Positions 44,558 to 53,650 are shown, counted from the first letter of the stretch. The stretch: 60,718 bases of DNA from Caballeronia glathei (GCF_000698595.1 NZ_JFHC01000054.1:1-60718), one strand, 5' to 3'. Notes: generated by a model not told the origin, from the letters alone. Translations and numbers: made by a program.

Positions 44558-47500
44558 TTACCGCGCCGCTGGCGCTGCCTGCCGCGCCGGGCTGCCGAGC
44601 GCGCGCAGCGTCTCCTTGACCGTCGCGATGCGCACCGACAGGTCGGGGCTCCTCGTCTCGATGCGCAGCCTGTCCTGTCCGGCAAGCTTGATGTGCTTGT
44701 GCTTCTGCACCATCTCGATGATTTTCATGGCGTCCACGGGCGGGTTCGGGATGAACTGGAGCCCGATCACCTGTTCGGCCGCGTCGATCTTGGAGATGCC
44801 GAGCGGCTTCGCGGCGAGCCGCAGCCGGTGCGTCTCGACGAGCGCATGCGCCTGCGGCGGCAGCTTGCCGAAGCGGTCGACGAGCTCTTCCAGAATGCCG
44901 TCGATTGCGTCGCTCGATTCGCAGTTCGCGAGCCGCTTGTAGAGCGACAGCCGTTCCTGGACGTCGCCGCAATAGTCCGCGGGAAGGATGGCCGGCGCGT
45001 GCAGGTTGATCTCGGTGGTCGCGGCGAGCGGCGCGTTGAGGTCCGGCTCGCGGCCTTCCTTCAGCGCCCTTACGGCGTCGTTGAGCATGTCGGTGTAGAG
45101 CTGGAAGCCGATCTCGTGAATCTCGCCCGACTGCTTGTCGCCGAGCACTTCGCCCGTGCCGCGGATCTCGAGGTCGTGCATCGCGAGATAGAAGCCCGAG
45201 CCGAGTTCCTCCATCTGCTGGATCGCCTCCAGCCGCCGCTGCGCCTGCTTGGTGAGCGCGGCGGGGTCGTGCACGAGCAGATACGCATACGCCTGGTGGT
45301 GCGAGCGCCCGACGCGCCCGCGCAGCTGGTGCAACTGCGCGAGGCCGAACTTGTCGGCGCGGTGCATGAGGATCGTGTTGGCGCTCGGCACGTCGATGCC
45401 GGTTTCGATGATCGTCGTGCACAAAAGCACGTTCGCGCGCTGGCCGACGAAGTCGCGCATCACGCGCTCAAGCTCGCGCTCGTGCATCTGGCCGTGCGCG
45501 ACGGCGACGCGCGCTTCGGGCACGAGCTCTTCCAGCATCGCGCGGCGGTTTTCGATCGTTTCGACCTCGTTGTGCAGGAAATACACCTGGCCGCCGCGCT
45601 TCAGCTCGCGCAGCATCGCCTCGCGGATCACGCCGTCTTCCTCGCGGCGCACGAAGGTCTTGATCGCGAGGCGCTTCTGCGGCGCGGTGGCGATCACGGA
45701 GAAGTCGCGCAGGCCTTCGAGCGCCATGCCGAGCGTGCGCGGAATCGGCGTGGCGGTGAGCGTCAGCACGTCGACTTCCGCGCGCAGCGCCTTCAACGCC
45801 TCCTTCTGGCGCACGCCGAAGCGGTGCTCCTCGTCGATGATCACGAGCCCGAGGCGCTTGAACTGCACGTCCGAGGAGAGCAGCTTGTGCGTGCCGATCA
45901 CGATGTCGACGGTGCCCTCGTTGATCTGCGCGATCGACGCCGATACTTCCTTCGTGCTCTTGAAGCGCGACAGCTCCGCGATGCGCACCGGCCAGTCGGC
46001 AAAGCGGTCGGTGAAGGTCTGCGTGTGCTGTTCGGCGAGCAGCGTGGTAGGCGAGAGGATCGCGACCTGCTTGCCCGCCATCACCGCGATGAACGCCGCG
46101 CGCAGCGCGACTTCCGTCTTGCCGAAGCCGACGTCGCCGCACACGAGCCGGTCCATCGGCTTGCCGCTCGTCATGTCGCCGATCACGGCGGCTATCGCCG
46201 CGGCCTGGTCGGGCGTTTCCTCGAAGCCGAAGCTCTCCGCGAACTTCGTGTAGTCGCGCGGTTCGAGCTTGAACGCGTAGCCCGAGCGCGCCGCGCGCCG
46301 CGCGTAGAGGTTCAGCAGCTCGGCGGCGGTGTCGCGGATCTGCTGCGCCGCTTTGCGCTTCGCCTTGTCCCACTGGCCGGAGCCGAGCGCGTGCAGCGGC
46401 GCGCTTTCCGGATCGGCGCCGCTGTAGCGCGAAATGACGTGCAACTGCGCGACCGGCACGTACAGCTTGCTTTCGTTCTGGTATTCGAGATGCAGGAACT
46501 CGGTTTCGCCCTCGCCGAGGTCCATCGACACGAGCCCCATGTAGCGCCCGATCCCGTGCTGCGTATGGACGACCGGATCGCCGACCTTCAGCTCCGAGAG
46601 GTCGCGCACCATCGAGTCGACGTTGCTCGCCTGCTCCTGGCGGCGGCGCCCGGCGCGGCGCGCGAGCGGCCCGTAAAGCTCCGTCTCGGTGATGATCGCG
46701 AGTTCCTCGCCCGGCAGCGCGAAGCCGTTGGCGAGCGGCGCCACGCCGAGCGAAAACTTCGCGTCGCCGGTGAGCCACTGCTGAAAGGTGTCGTCGAGCG
46801 CGCCGCGCAGGCCGTTGTCGGCGAGCAGTTGCTGGATCGTCTCGCGCCGTCCCGCCGATTCCGCGACCAGCATCACGCGATTGGGTGTCTGGTCGAGATA
46901 GTGGCGCAGCGCGGCGAGCGGCTCGTCGGCGTGGCGGTCGATCGCGAGGCCCGGCAGCGGCACGGCCCAGCCGCCTTCGGGCACGGGCGGAAACTTGAGC
47001 TGCGCGAACGGCTTGGCAAACGAGAAGAAGTCGTCGTCGGTCAGAAAGAGGCGGTGCGGCTCGAGGAGCGGCCGCTCGCGGTCGTGCGAGAGAAAGTTGT
47101 AGCGCTGCTTCGTGTCGCTCGTGAAGCGCCTGATCGCCGCGTCCATGTCGCCGACGAACGCCAGTTGCGCGCCTTCGGGCAGATAGTGAAAGAGCGTCGC
47201 GGTCTCGTCGAAGAAGAGCGGCAGGTAATACTCGATCCCCGCCGACGGCACGCCGTTGCCGATGTCCTTGTAGATCGGCGAGCGGCTCGGATCGCCTTCG
47301 AACACCTCGCGCCAGCGGCTGCGAAACGCGGTGCGCGCAGCTTCGTCGAAGGGGAACTCGCGGCCCGGCAACAGGCGCACGTCGCGCACCGGATAGAGGC
47401 TGCGCTGCGTGTCGGGGTCGAACGCGCGGATCGAATCGACCTGATCGTCGAAGAGGTCGATGCGGTAGGGTAGCGGCGAGCCCATCGGGAAGAGATCGAG

Positions 47501-48034
47501 CAGGGACCCGCGCACGCAGTATTCGCCCGGGCGCACGACCTGGCTCACGTGCTCGTAGCCCGCGAGCGTCAGCTGCGCCTTGAGCTTCGCCTCGTTCAGG
47601 CGCTCGCCCTGCGCGAACGAGAACGTGTAGGCGGCGAGAAACGACGCCGGCGGCATGCGGTAGAGCGCGGTCGTGGCGGGCACGAGCAGGATGTCGCAGC
47701 GGCCTTCGCCCAGGTCGTGCAGCGTGGCAAGGCGCTCCGAGACGAGGTCCTGGTGCGGCGAGAACGTGTCGTACGGCAGCGTCTCCCAGTCGGGGAGGAG
47801 GCGCACGCGGGCAGCGGGCGCGAAATAGGGGATTTCGGCGGCGAGGCGCTGCGCGTCGACGGCGCTCGCGCATAGGACCGTCAGGAGCGGCACCTGCTCG
47901 CGAAAGGCGGTGTGGTAGCGCGCGATGGCGAGGGCGTCGGAGGAGCCGGTGGCGCCGTTGAAGACGAAGCGCTGGCCCGCCTTGACAAGTGCGATGGGAG
48001 ACGTGGACTGCGATGTGACGGCTTTTGAAGACAT
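44558..48034 (-). CDS. mfd: transcription-repair coupling factor
   Basis: Displaces RNA polymerase stalled at DNA lesions and recruits UvrA. It has 1158 residues, the usual size. The N-terminal UvrB-homology region (about 20-350) is followed by the RNA-polymerase-interacting domain (about 485-560, VHTQHGIGRYMGLV...EFLHLEY) and the RecG-like helicase domains: Walker A GDVGFGKTEVALRA near 640, motif II DEEHRFG near 745, and TTIIETGIDVPSANT near 905. The C-terminal autoinhibitory TRCF domain ends it. The ATG at 48034 is chosen over an upstream start at 48073. A minus-strand TATAAT at 48099-48104 is its probable -10. It is divergent from ispD. Confidence 0.97.
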   Translation of the reverse strand: MSSKAVTSQSTSPIALVKAGQRFVFNGATGSSDALAIARYHTAFREQVPLLTVLCASAVDAQRLAAEIPYFAPAARVRLLPDWETLPYDTFSPHQDLVSERLATLHDLGEGRCDILLVPATTALYRMPPASFLAAYTFSFAQGERLNEAKLKAQLTLAGYEHVSQVVRPGEYCVRGSLLDLFPMGSPLPYRIDLFDDQVDSIRAFDPDTQRSLYPVRDVRLLPGREFPFDEAARTAFRSRWREVFEGDPSRSPIYKDIGNGVPSAGIEYYLPLFFDETATLFHYLPEGAQLAFVGDMDAAIRRFTSDTKQRYNFLSHDRERPLLEPHRLFLTDDDFFSFAKPFAQLKFPPVPEGGWAVPLPGLAIDRHADEPLAALRHYLDQTPNRVMLVAESAGRRETIQQLLADNGLRGALDDTFQQWLTGDAKFSLGVAPLANGFALPGEELAIITETELYGPLARRAGRRRQEQASNVDSMVRDLSELKVGDPVVHTQHGIGRYMGLVSMDLGEGETEFLHLEYQNESKLYVPVAQLHVISRYSGADPESAPLHALGSGQWDKAKRKAAQQIRDTAAELLNLYARRAARSGYAFKLEPRDYTKFAESFGFEETPDQAAAIAAVIGDMTSGKPMDRLVCGDVGFGKTEVALRAAFIAVMAGKQVAILSPTTLLAEQHTQTFTDRFADWPVRIAELSRFKSTKEVSASIAQINEGTVDIVIGTHKLLSSDVQFKRLGLVIIDEEHRFGVRQKEALKALRAEVDVLTLTATPIPRTLGMALEGLRDFSVIATAPQKRLAIKTFVRREEDGVIREAMLRELKRGGQVYFLHNEVETIENRRAMLEELVPEARVAVAHGQMHERELERVMRDFVGQRANVLLCTTIIETGIDVPSANTILMHRADKFGLAQLHQLRGRVGRSHHQAYAYLLVHDPAALTKQAQRRLEAIQQMEELGSGFYLAMHDLEIRGTGEVLGDKQSGEIHEIGFQLYTDMLNDAVRALKEGREPDLNAPLAATTEINLHAPAILPADYCGDVQERLSLYKRLANCESSDAIDGILEELVDRFGKLPPQAHALVETHRLRLAAKPLGISKIDAAEQVIGLQFIPNPPVDAMKIIEMVQKHKHIKLAGQDRLRIETRSPDLSVRIATVKETLRALGSPARQAAPAAR

Positions 48035-48144
48035 AAGGTGTGCGGGGAACCGTCCGGGCGCGAAAGTGCGCACGGACCGGCGTGGTCGCGAAGGACCTAT
48101 TATAAAATCCGGGCTTCACTTTGACTTGGCAAGATTTCCGACAC

Positions 48145-48861
48145 GTGAGCTCACGCCTTTTTGCCCTGATTCCGTGCGCCGGCACCGGCAGCCGCTCGGG
48201 CGCGCCGATGCCCAAGCAATACCAGACCGTGGCCGGCCGCCCGATGCTGAGTTATACGCTTGCCGCGTTCGATGCGTGCTCCGAATTCTCGCAGACGCTC
48301 GTCGTGCTCGCTCCCGACGACACCCATTTCGACGCCCGCCGCTTTGCCGGCCTGCGTTTCGCGGTGAAGCGCTGCGGGGGGGCGTCGCGCCAGGCGTCGG
48401 TGTTCAACGGCCTGAACGCGCTGATCGAGTTCGGCGCGAAGGACGGCGACTGGGTGCTCGTGCACGACGCCGCGCGGCCGGGCATCACCGCTCAGATGAT
48501 CCGCACGCTCGTCGGCGAACTGAAAGACGACGCAGTCGGCGGGATTCTGGCGCTGCCGGTCGCGGATACGTTGAAGCGCATCGAGCCCGAGGGCGATGCG
48601 CACCTCGAAGGGCGCATCGCGCGCACGGAGCCGCGCGACGGCCTGTGGCAGGCTCAGACGCCGCAGATGTTCCGTCTCGGCATGCTGCGCGACGCGATCG
48701 CGCGGGCACGCCAGGACGGCCACGATCTCACCGACGAGGCGAGCGCGATCGAATGGCTCGGCCATGCGCCGCGGCTCGTGCAGGGCAGCCTGCGCAATTT
48801 CAAGGTCACCTATCCCGAAGACTTCGCGCTCGCCACGGCGATGCTCGGCCCAACGCCTTAA
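48145..48861 (+). CDS. ispD: 2-C-methyl-D-erythritol 4-phosphate cytidylyltransferase
   Basis: Makes CDP-methylerythritol in the MEP isoprenoid pathway. The 238-residue protein starts at GTG 48145 with SSRLFALIPCAGTGSRSG, holding the CTP-binding glycine/arginine loop, then PKQYQ. The WVLVHDAARPG segment near residue 105 and the LWQAQTPQMFR segment near 168 complete the active site. A TTG at 48121 would add eight residues not seen in relatives. ispF follows after 24 bases; the two are consecutive or nearly consecutive steps of the same pathway. Confidence 0.96.
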   Translation: MSSRLFALIPCAGTGSRSGAPMPKQYQTVAGRPMLSYTLAAFDACSEFSQTLVVLAPDDTHFDARRFAGLRFAVKRCGGASRQASVFNGLNALIEFGAKDGDWVLVHDAARPGITAQMIRTLVGELKDDAVGGILALPVADTLKRIEPEGDAHLEGRIARTEPRDGLWQAQTPQMFRLGMLRDAIARARQDGHDLTDEASAIEWLGHAPRLVQGSLRNFKVTYPEDFALATAMLGPTP

Positions 48862-48885
48862 ATCTCCTTCAGACAGGGTAAATCG

Positions 48886-49377
48886 ATGGACTTCAGAATC
48901 GGACAGGGCTACGACGTCCACCAGCTGGTCGAAGGGCGGCAGCTCATCATCGGCGGCGTGACCATTCCCCACGAACGCGGCCTGCTCGGCCACTCCGACG
49001 CCGACGTGCTCCTGCACGCGATCACGGATGCGCTTTTCGGCGCGGCGTCGATGGGCGACATCGGCCGGCATTTTCCCGATACCGCGAAGGAATTCGCCGG
49101 TGCCGACAGCCGCGCGCTGCTGCGCGAGGCGTTCAGGCGCGTGACGGAGGCGGGTTTCGCGATCGCGAACGTCGATTCGACCGTAATCGCGCAGGCGCCG
49201 AAACTCGCGCCCCACATCGAGGGCATGCGCGCGAACATCGCCGAAGACCTCGACCTGCCGGTCAATCGCGTGAACGTGAAGGCGAAAACCAACGAAAAGC
49301 TCGGCTACCTCGGGCGGGGCGAGGGGATCGAGGCGCAGGCGGCGGTGCTGCTGCTGCGCACGTCGATCGATCACTGA
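48886..49377 (+). CDS. ispF: 2-C-methyl-D-erythritol 2,4-cyclodiphosphate synthase
   Basis: Forms MEcPP from the CDP-ME 2-phosphate in the MEP pathway; it works as a trimer with a divalent metal. It has 163 residues. The metal ligands are in RIGQGYDVHQL (D-x-H near residues 8-10) and the His in GLLGHSDADVLLHA near 42. The KTNEKLGYLGRGEGIEAQA signature near 137-155 is complete. It follows ispD by 24 bases. The intermediate gene ispE is not in the window. Confidence 0.97.
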   Translation: MDFRIGQGYDVHQLVEGRQLIIGGVTIPHERGLLGHSDADVLLHAITDALFGAASMGDIGRHFPDTAKEFAGADSRALLREAFRRVTEAGFAIANVDSTVIAQAPKLAPHIEGMRANIAEDLDLPVNRVNVKAKTNEKLGYLGRGEGIEAQAAVLLLRTSIDH

Positions 49378-49456
49378 AGCAAGAACTGAAGCAAAACGCC
49401 ACGCTTCGCGCGTGGCGTTATCGCTTTCGGGCGCCGGGGGCGCTGGCTTCCGGTAC

Positions 49457-49981
49457 TTATTTTGCTTCGGCCTCGATGGCGAGCGCCGCGGCATTGATCA
49501 CCGCCGCGATGCGGCCGACGTCGCGCAACTGCGTCGTGCTCATGCCTTCCGTGACGAGATTCTCGTAGTGCGACTTCACGCAGAAGTGGCATTTGCCGAT
49601 GATCGACGCGGCGAGCGCATACATCTCGAAACGGCGCTTGTCCACGCCGCCATGCGACGCGTACGCGTTCATGCGCAGACCCGCGGGCTGCGTCTTGAGA
49701 TCGGCGTTGTCGGCCATCTCCAGGTACGGATACCACACGTTGTTCATGCCCATCAGCGCGGCCGCCGTGAGCGCCGCGTTGGTTTCTTCCGGCGACAGCA
49801 CGCCCGCCGAGCGGATCGTGTTCACGATCTTCGTCGCCTTCGCCGCGTAGGCGGCGGCCAGCGCGACGCCGACCGCGTCGTTGCCTTCCAGCGACGAGCG
49901 CGCGATCGTGCCGTCGACATTCAGGCGGATGTCCTTTGCGTAGTCGGGAATGAGTTCTTTAATCGAAGACAGGAATTCCAT
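49457..49981 (-). CDS. ahpD: alkyl hydroperoxide reductase D (AhpD-like alkylhydroperoxidase)
   Basis: A carboxymuconolactone-decarboxylase-fold protein of 174 residues that acts as a disulfide reductant for AhpC and has weak peroxidase activity of its own in Mycobacterium. The active-site C-x2-C lies in GKCHFCVKSHYENL (about residues 130-143), with the nearby conserved His and Glu. It is downstream of ahpC on the same strand, separated by a terminator hairpin at 50007-50053, so it is probably expressed at a lower level by read-through. No ahpF is in the window, which supports AhpD as the AhpC reductant. Confidence 0.94.
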   Translation of the reverse strand: MEFLSSIKELIPDYAKDIRLNVDGTIARSSLEGNDAVGVALAAAYAAKATKIVNTIRSAGVLSPEETNAALTAAALMGMNNVWYPYLEMADNADLKTQPAGLRMNAYASHGGVDKRRFEMYALAASIIGKCHFCVKSHYENLVTEGMSTTQLRDVGRIAAVINAAALAIEAEAK

Positions 49982-50006
49982 TGATTTCTCCTATTCTAAC
50001 GACGGT

Positions 50007-50053
50007 AAAAAAGCCCGCCGGCTCAGTGTGACTCAATAAGCATAGCGGGCTTT
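50007..50053 (-). terminator. hairpin terminator between ahpC and ahpD
   Basis: Reading the minus strand, AAAGCCCGC pairs with GCGGGCTTT across about 26 bases, and the second arm runs into TTTTTT. It starts 34 bases after the ahpC stop and ends 26 bases before the ahpD ATG. Confidence 0.75.
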
Positions 50054-50086
50054 GGCGTCAAGCCGGGAAGGGCCTTGCGAAGACGC

Positions 50087-50635
50087 TTACAGCGTCGCGC
50101 CGCCTACCGCGCGGTTGCACGGGCACAGTTCGTCCGTTTGCAGGCCGTCGAGAATACGCAGCACTTCTTCCGGGTTGCGGCCGACGTTCAGGTTGTTCAC
50201 CGAAACGTGCTGGATGACATTGTCCGGGTCGACGATGAACGTGGCGCGCAGCGCAACGCCCGCTTCCTTGTCGCGCACGCCGAGCTGGTCGATCAGCTCG
50301 CCCTTCACGTCGCCGAACGCGTAGTGGTTCAGCTTGCTCAGGTCCTTGTGCTCGCGGCGCCATGCGAGCTTCACGAATTCGTTGTCGACGCTGCCGCCGA
50401 GGAGCACGGCGTCACGGTCTTCGAAATCCTTCGCGAGCTTGCCGAATTCCACGATTTCCGTCGGGCAGACGAACGTGAAGTCCTTCGGATAGAAGTAAAT
50501 GATCTTCCACTTGCCCGGGAACGACTGCTCGGTGATCTCTTCGAACGCCGACTGGCCGTTTTCCTCGTGATGGTTGAAACCCGGCTTTGCAGCGGTGACG
50601 GTAAACGCTTCGACTTTATCGCCCACGGTCTTCAT
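50087..50635 (-). CDS. ahpC: alkyl hydroperoxide reductase C (typical 2-Cys peroxiredoxin)
   Basis: Reduces hydrogen peroxide and organic hydroperoxides. A 182-residue peroxiredoxin. The peroxidatic cysteine is in PKDFTFVCPTEIVEF (near residue 56), and the C-terminal resolving cysteine region is ELCPCNRAVGG (near 170-174), where an extra Cys makes a C-P-C motif. The MKTVGDKVEAF start at 50635 is standard. A strong promoter with an overlapping OxyR-like site lies about 100-140 bases upstream. It is followed by a terminator and ahpD. Confidence 0.96.
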   Translation of the reverse strand: MKTVGDKVEAFTVTAAKPGFNHHEENGQSAFEEITEQSFPGKWKIIYFYPKDFTFVCPTEIVEFGKLAKDFEDRDAVLLGGSVDNEFVKLAWRREHKDLSKLNHYAFGDVKGELIDQLGVRDKEAGVALRATFIVDPDNVIQHVSVNNLNVGRNPEEVLRILDGLQTDELCPCNRAVGGATL

Positions 50636-50731
50636 GTGACTACTCCTGTGTACGTTTGGAAGGACAGACGAGACTACCTGATCGCCGTAACGAGGCCGTG
50701 ACATAGGCCGCGCCCCCGTTACCCGACCCCG

Positions 50732-50760
50732 ACTATAACTCTATTAATCTATATTCTCAA
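50732..50760 (-). promoter_or_regulatory. sigma-70 promoter of ahpC
   Basis: On the minus strand TTGAGA (50760-50755) and TATAGT (50737-50732) are spaced by 17 bases, about 97 bases upstream of the ahpC ATG. The AT-rich patch stands out from the GC-rich surroundings. Confidence 0.75.
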
Positions 50761-50774
50761 TAGATTTTAACTAA
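50738..50774. promoter_or_regulatory. candidate OxyR-binding site at the ahpC promoter
   Basis: On the minus strand the tetrads TTAG, CTAT, ATAG and GAGT are each separated by seven bases, matching the OxyR layout ATAG-N7-CTAT-N7-ATAG-N7-CTAT at 12 of 16 positions. The central CTAT-N7-ATAG pair is perfect. It overlaps the -35 box, as expected for an OxyR-controlled promoter. Confidence 0.6.
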
Positions 50775-50842
50775 CAACATGGATAGTTTTTGGCGAACGA
50801 TTCGATAGGTTTTCACATCGCGATTGTTGTGCACTTCAGCGC

Positions 50843-52213
50843 TCAATCGCGCTGCGTGTCGAACTTCCCGCCCTTCACGGTGGGGAAGTCGATCGTCACT
50901 TCGAAGCCCGGTCCGGGCGCGCGGTTGCGCAGGCGCAGCGTGCCGCGCTGGCGCGTGACGAGCCGCTGCACGATCGCCATTCCGAGCCCGGTGCCGTTCG
51001 CCTGGGTGCGCGCGGTGTCGACGCGATAGAACGGACGTGTGATGAGCGCGATCTGGTCGTCCGGAATGCCGCGGCCCTCGTCCATCACCGACAGCTCCAC
51101 GCGACCATGTGTCACACGCGTGACGAGCGTGATGCGCGCGATGTCGTCGTGCTCGCTGCGGCCGTACTTGCGCGCGTTTTCCAGCAGATTGCCGACCACG
51201 CGGCGTGCGTCGGTCGGATCGCCTTCAATCATCGCGCCGTGCGCGAGGTCCGTCTTCATCACGACGCCCTCGTCGGCCTGAAAGCGGGCGGCGAGCTCGC
51301 CCGCGATCATCGACAGGTCGACGGCTTCCGGCATGCGCTGCATCGGCCGCGCGTAGTCGAGAAAGCGCCCGATGATCATGTCCATCTGCTCGATGTCGTC
51401 GATCATCGCGAGCTTGGTGGTCTCGTCCGACGGGCTCATCTCGGTTTCGAGCCGCAGGCGCGCGAGCGGCGTGCGCAGGTCGTGCGAGATGCCGGCGAGC
51501 ATCAGCGCGCGGTCGGCTTCCAGCTGTTCGAGGTCCTGCACCATCTGGTTGAAGCTGCGGTTGGTTTCGGCCGCGACGCCCATGCCGCGTTCGGGCAGCG
51601 GCTCCGGCGACTGCCCCGAGCCCACCTTGCGCGCGGCGAGCGCGAGCCGCGCGAACGGCCGGTTCACGAGGCTCGTGATGAACGCCGCGCCGAAGAGCGA
51701 CAGCGCGAGCGCGAACACGCCCCAGCCGGCCCATTGCAGGCCGGTGACGGTGTCGAGCTGATCGCGGTCGAGCGCGACCCAGTAGTCGTCGTCGTCGATC
51801 TTGAAGCTGATCCACACACCCGGGATGTCGTTCACCGACTGCGCGATGATCGTCTCGTTGCCGAGCCGTCCGCGCACGTCGCGCTCGATCAGCCGGTTGA
51901 GCGACTCGTCGGGCTGCAGGCGATATTTGTCGGTAGTCTCGCGCGGATACACGCGCACGCCCTCATTGCTCTCCAGATCCTGCAGCAACGCGCGGCGCAG
52001 ATCGGGATCGGAATAGAGGAGGGCGGTGCGGGTGAGCTTGACGACGGCGACGAGCTGCAGCGCCACGCGCTGCGCGCGCGGCTCGCGCTCGATCACGCGA
52101 AAGCTCTGGAACCACGCGGCGAGGCTCACCGCGATCAGCAGCGCGATCAGCGCAAAAGTCCGCCAGAACAGGCCGCCGAACGCGAGCGTCAGTAGCCGCC
52201 TGTCGATGCGCAT
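50843..52213 (-). CDS. envZ: EnvZ-like sensor histidine kinase
   Basis: An inner-membrane sensor kinase of 456 residues. A first helix (about 12-35), a periplasmic domain (about 36-160), a second helix (about 163-185) and a HAMP domain (RPFARLALAARKVGSG) are followed by the dimerisation/phosphoacceptor helix with His in AGISHDLRTPLARLRLE (near 245). The ATPase motifs are N-box NLLENARKYG, G1 DEGRGIP and G2 NGTGLGMAIV. It follows the ompR gene on the same strand. In related Bordetella a comparable pair is called RisA/RisS. The signal is unknown; osmotic or acid stress is inferred from OmpR/EnvZ relatives. Confidence 0.92.
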   Translation of the reverse strand: MRIDRRLLTLAFGGLFWRTFALIALLIAVSLAAWFQSFRVIEREPRAQRVALQLVAVVKLTRTALLYSDPDLRRALLQDLESNEGVRVYPRETTDKYRLQPDESLNRLIERDVRGRLGNETIIAQSVNDIPGVWISFKIDDDDYWVALDRDQLDTVTGLQWAGWGVFALALSLFGAAFITSLVNRPFARLALAARKVGSGQSPEPLPERGMGVAAETNRSFNQMVQDLEQLEADRALMLAGISHDLRTPLARLRLETEMSPSDETTKLAMIDDIEQMDMIIGRFLDYARPMQRMPEAVDLSMIAGELAARFQADEGVVMKTDLAHGAMIEGDPTDARRVVGNLLENARKYGRSEHDDIARITLVTRVTHGRVELSVMDEGRGIPDDQIALITRPFYRVDTARTQANGTGLGMAIVQRLVTRQRGTLRLRNRAPGPGFEVTIDFPTVKGGKFDTQRD

Positions 52214-52265
52214 GAGTCTTTCGGGTCCTGCTCGGGAAACGTCGCGTGGCCGGTTTCGGGACGCC

Positions 52266-52991
52266 TCACGCGGCGCCGTCGGGGATGAACACGTAGCCGA
52301 GGCCCCAGACCGTCTGGATGAAGCGCGGGCTGCTCGGATCGGGCTCGATCAGCTTGCGAAGGCGCGAGATCTGGACGTCGAGGCTGCGGTCGAACACTTC
52401 GTATTCGCGGCCGCGCGCAAGCTCCATCAGCTTCTCGCGCGAAAGCGGCTGGCGCGGATGGCGCGCAAACACCTTCAGCACGGAGAACTCGCCCGTGGTG
52501 AGCGGAATTTCCTGCGCGTTCTTCGTGAGCGTGCGGGTGGCAAGATTGAGCGCGAATTCGCCGAACTCGAACACTTCGGTGGTTTCGGAAGGCGCGCCAG
52601 GCAGCTCGGACGGCGACTGCCGCCGCAGCACTGCATGAATGCGCGCAACGAGTTCGCGCGGATTGAACGGCTTCGGCAGATAGTCGTCGGCACCCATCTC
52701 GAGCCCGACGATGCGGTCCACGTCCTCGCCCTTCGCGGTGAGCATGATGATCGGCGTGCGGTCGTTGCTGCCGCGCAGGCGCCGGCAGATCGACAGCCCG
52801 TCTTCGCCCGGCAGCATCAGGTCGAGCACGAGGAGATCGAAACGTTCACGGACCCAGAGCTTGTTCATCGACGGCGCGTTTTCCGCGACATAGACATTGA
52901 AGCCCTGTTCACCTAGGTAGCGTCGCAGGAGGTCGCGCAGGCGCGGATCGTCGTCGACTACGAGGATTTTTGAAGGATTTTTGGTTTCCAT
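52266..52991 (-). CDS. ompR: OmpR-family response regulator
   Basis: A 241-residue DNA-binding regulator. The receiver domain (about 8-122) has the acidic pair DDD near residues 13-15, phosphoacceptor Asp in LLVLDLMLPGEDG (near 57), Thr in IIMLTAKG and Lys in ADDYLPKPF. The winged-helix domain (about 140-238) includes LTTGEFSVLKVFARHP and RSLDVQISRLRKLIE, the recognition region typical of OmpR. It precedes envZ by about 50 bases. GTAAC repeats lie 35-70 bases upstream of its ATG and may be autoregulatory sites. Confidence 0.94.
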   Translation of the reverse strand: METKNPSKILVVDDDPRLRDLLRRYLGEQGFNVYVAENAPSMNKLWVRERFDLLVLDLMLPGEDGLSICRRLRGSNDRTPIIMLTAKGEDVDRIVGLEMGADDYLPKPFNPRELVARIHAVLRRQSPSELPGAPSETTEVFEFGEFALNLATRTLTKNAQEIPLTTGEFSVLKVFARHPRQPLSREKLMELARGREYEVFDRSLDVQISRLRKLIEPDPSSPRFIQTVWGLGYVFIPDGAA

Positions 52992-53025
52992 AGCGGCATC
53001 TTAGCGCGATTAGAAAGACGTCGAG

Positions 53026-53060
53026 TTTGTAACAATTGCAGCGTAACAGACGGTTACAAA
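53026..53060. promoter_or_regulatory. GTAAC repeat cluster upstream of ompR, candidate OmpR-type operator
   Basis: GTAAC (53029-53033), GTAAC (53043-53047) and the inverted GTTAC (53053-53057) occur within 30 bases in the region between ompR and the divergent secreted-protein gene. OmpR-family regulators bind tandem GTAAC/GNAAC-like half-sites. The actual regulator is not shown. Confidence 0.4.
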
Positions 53061-53238
53061 ATTTACGGCGCGTGTGGCACGCTATATAGGTTCTGTGCGT
53101 ACACTCCTTTACCTAAGCCCGTCATTCGGTAGATACTTCATTAGACCAACGCTCCGCGTTCGCACCGTGATCACGGGGTTGCGTGCGACGCAACAAGAGA
53201 CTGAGACCGTCCGGTTGTCGAGCAACGAAGGGAACAAC

Positions 53239-53631
53239 ATGAAGGGAGCGCGGCAGCGCGGACCTGTGCGCCATGAGCGCATTCTCAAGCAGACGCTACT
53301 CGCTAGCGCGCTTTACGCCGTACTGACCACGCCCCCCGTATTTGCACAGTCATCGTCGGCTTCCGGTCGCGATCCGGCTGCGTTCGACCGCACCGTGACC
53401 AGCCGGCCCAACCGGTCGGATCCACGCATGATCCGTGCCCAGCAGCGAAGCGGCAAGAACTCGACCTCAGGCAATCGTGATCGCGACTCGAAGCCTCCCG
53501 CGATGCAATCCGTCCAGCAAAACGACCAGCCGCCCGCGCGCCCGCCCCGGCATGCCGTCATGACCGCCGACGAGCGGCGCCTGTTGCGACAGCATATCGA
53601 AGAAGCGGTACGGGATCTTTACAAGCGTTGA
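53239..53631 (+). CDS. small secreted basic protein of unknown function
   Basis: A 130-residue protein I cannot name. The first 40 residues form a signal peptide (basic MKGARQRGPVRHERILK, hydrophobic TLLASALYAVLTTPPVFA, cleavage before QSSS). The mature part is low-complexity and basic (Arg/Asn/Ser/Gln, many Pro) and ends in a helical motif, TADERRLLRQHIEEAVRDLY, which looks like the conserved part. A GAAGGGA site precedes the ATG at 53239; the open frame runs further upstream without signal-like sequence. Divergent from ompR and 20 bases ahead of the DUF1501 gene, with which it probably shares a transcript. Confidence 0.75.
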   Translation: MKGARQRGPVRHERILKQTLLASALYAVLTTPPVFAQSSSASGRDPAAFDRTVTSRPNRSDPRMIRAQQRSGKNSTSGNRDRDSKPPAMQSVQQNDQPPARPPRHAVMTADERRLLRQHIEEAVRDLYKR

Positions 53632-53650
53632 TGCGCCCCGGCCGCTTGCC

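Noticed and set aside
44693..47473. Plus-strand open frame of 926 codons opposite mfd
   Set aside because: Antisense shadow of mfd with the same Arg/His-rich composition. No family resemblance.
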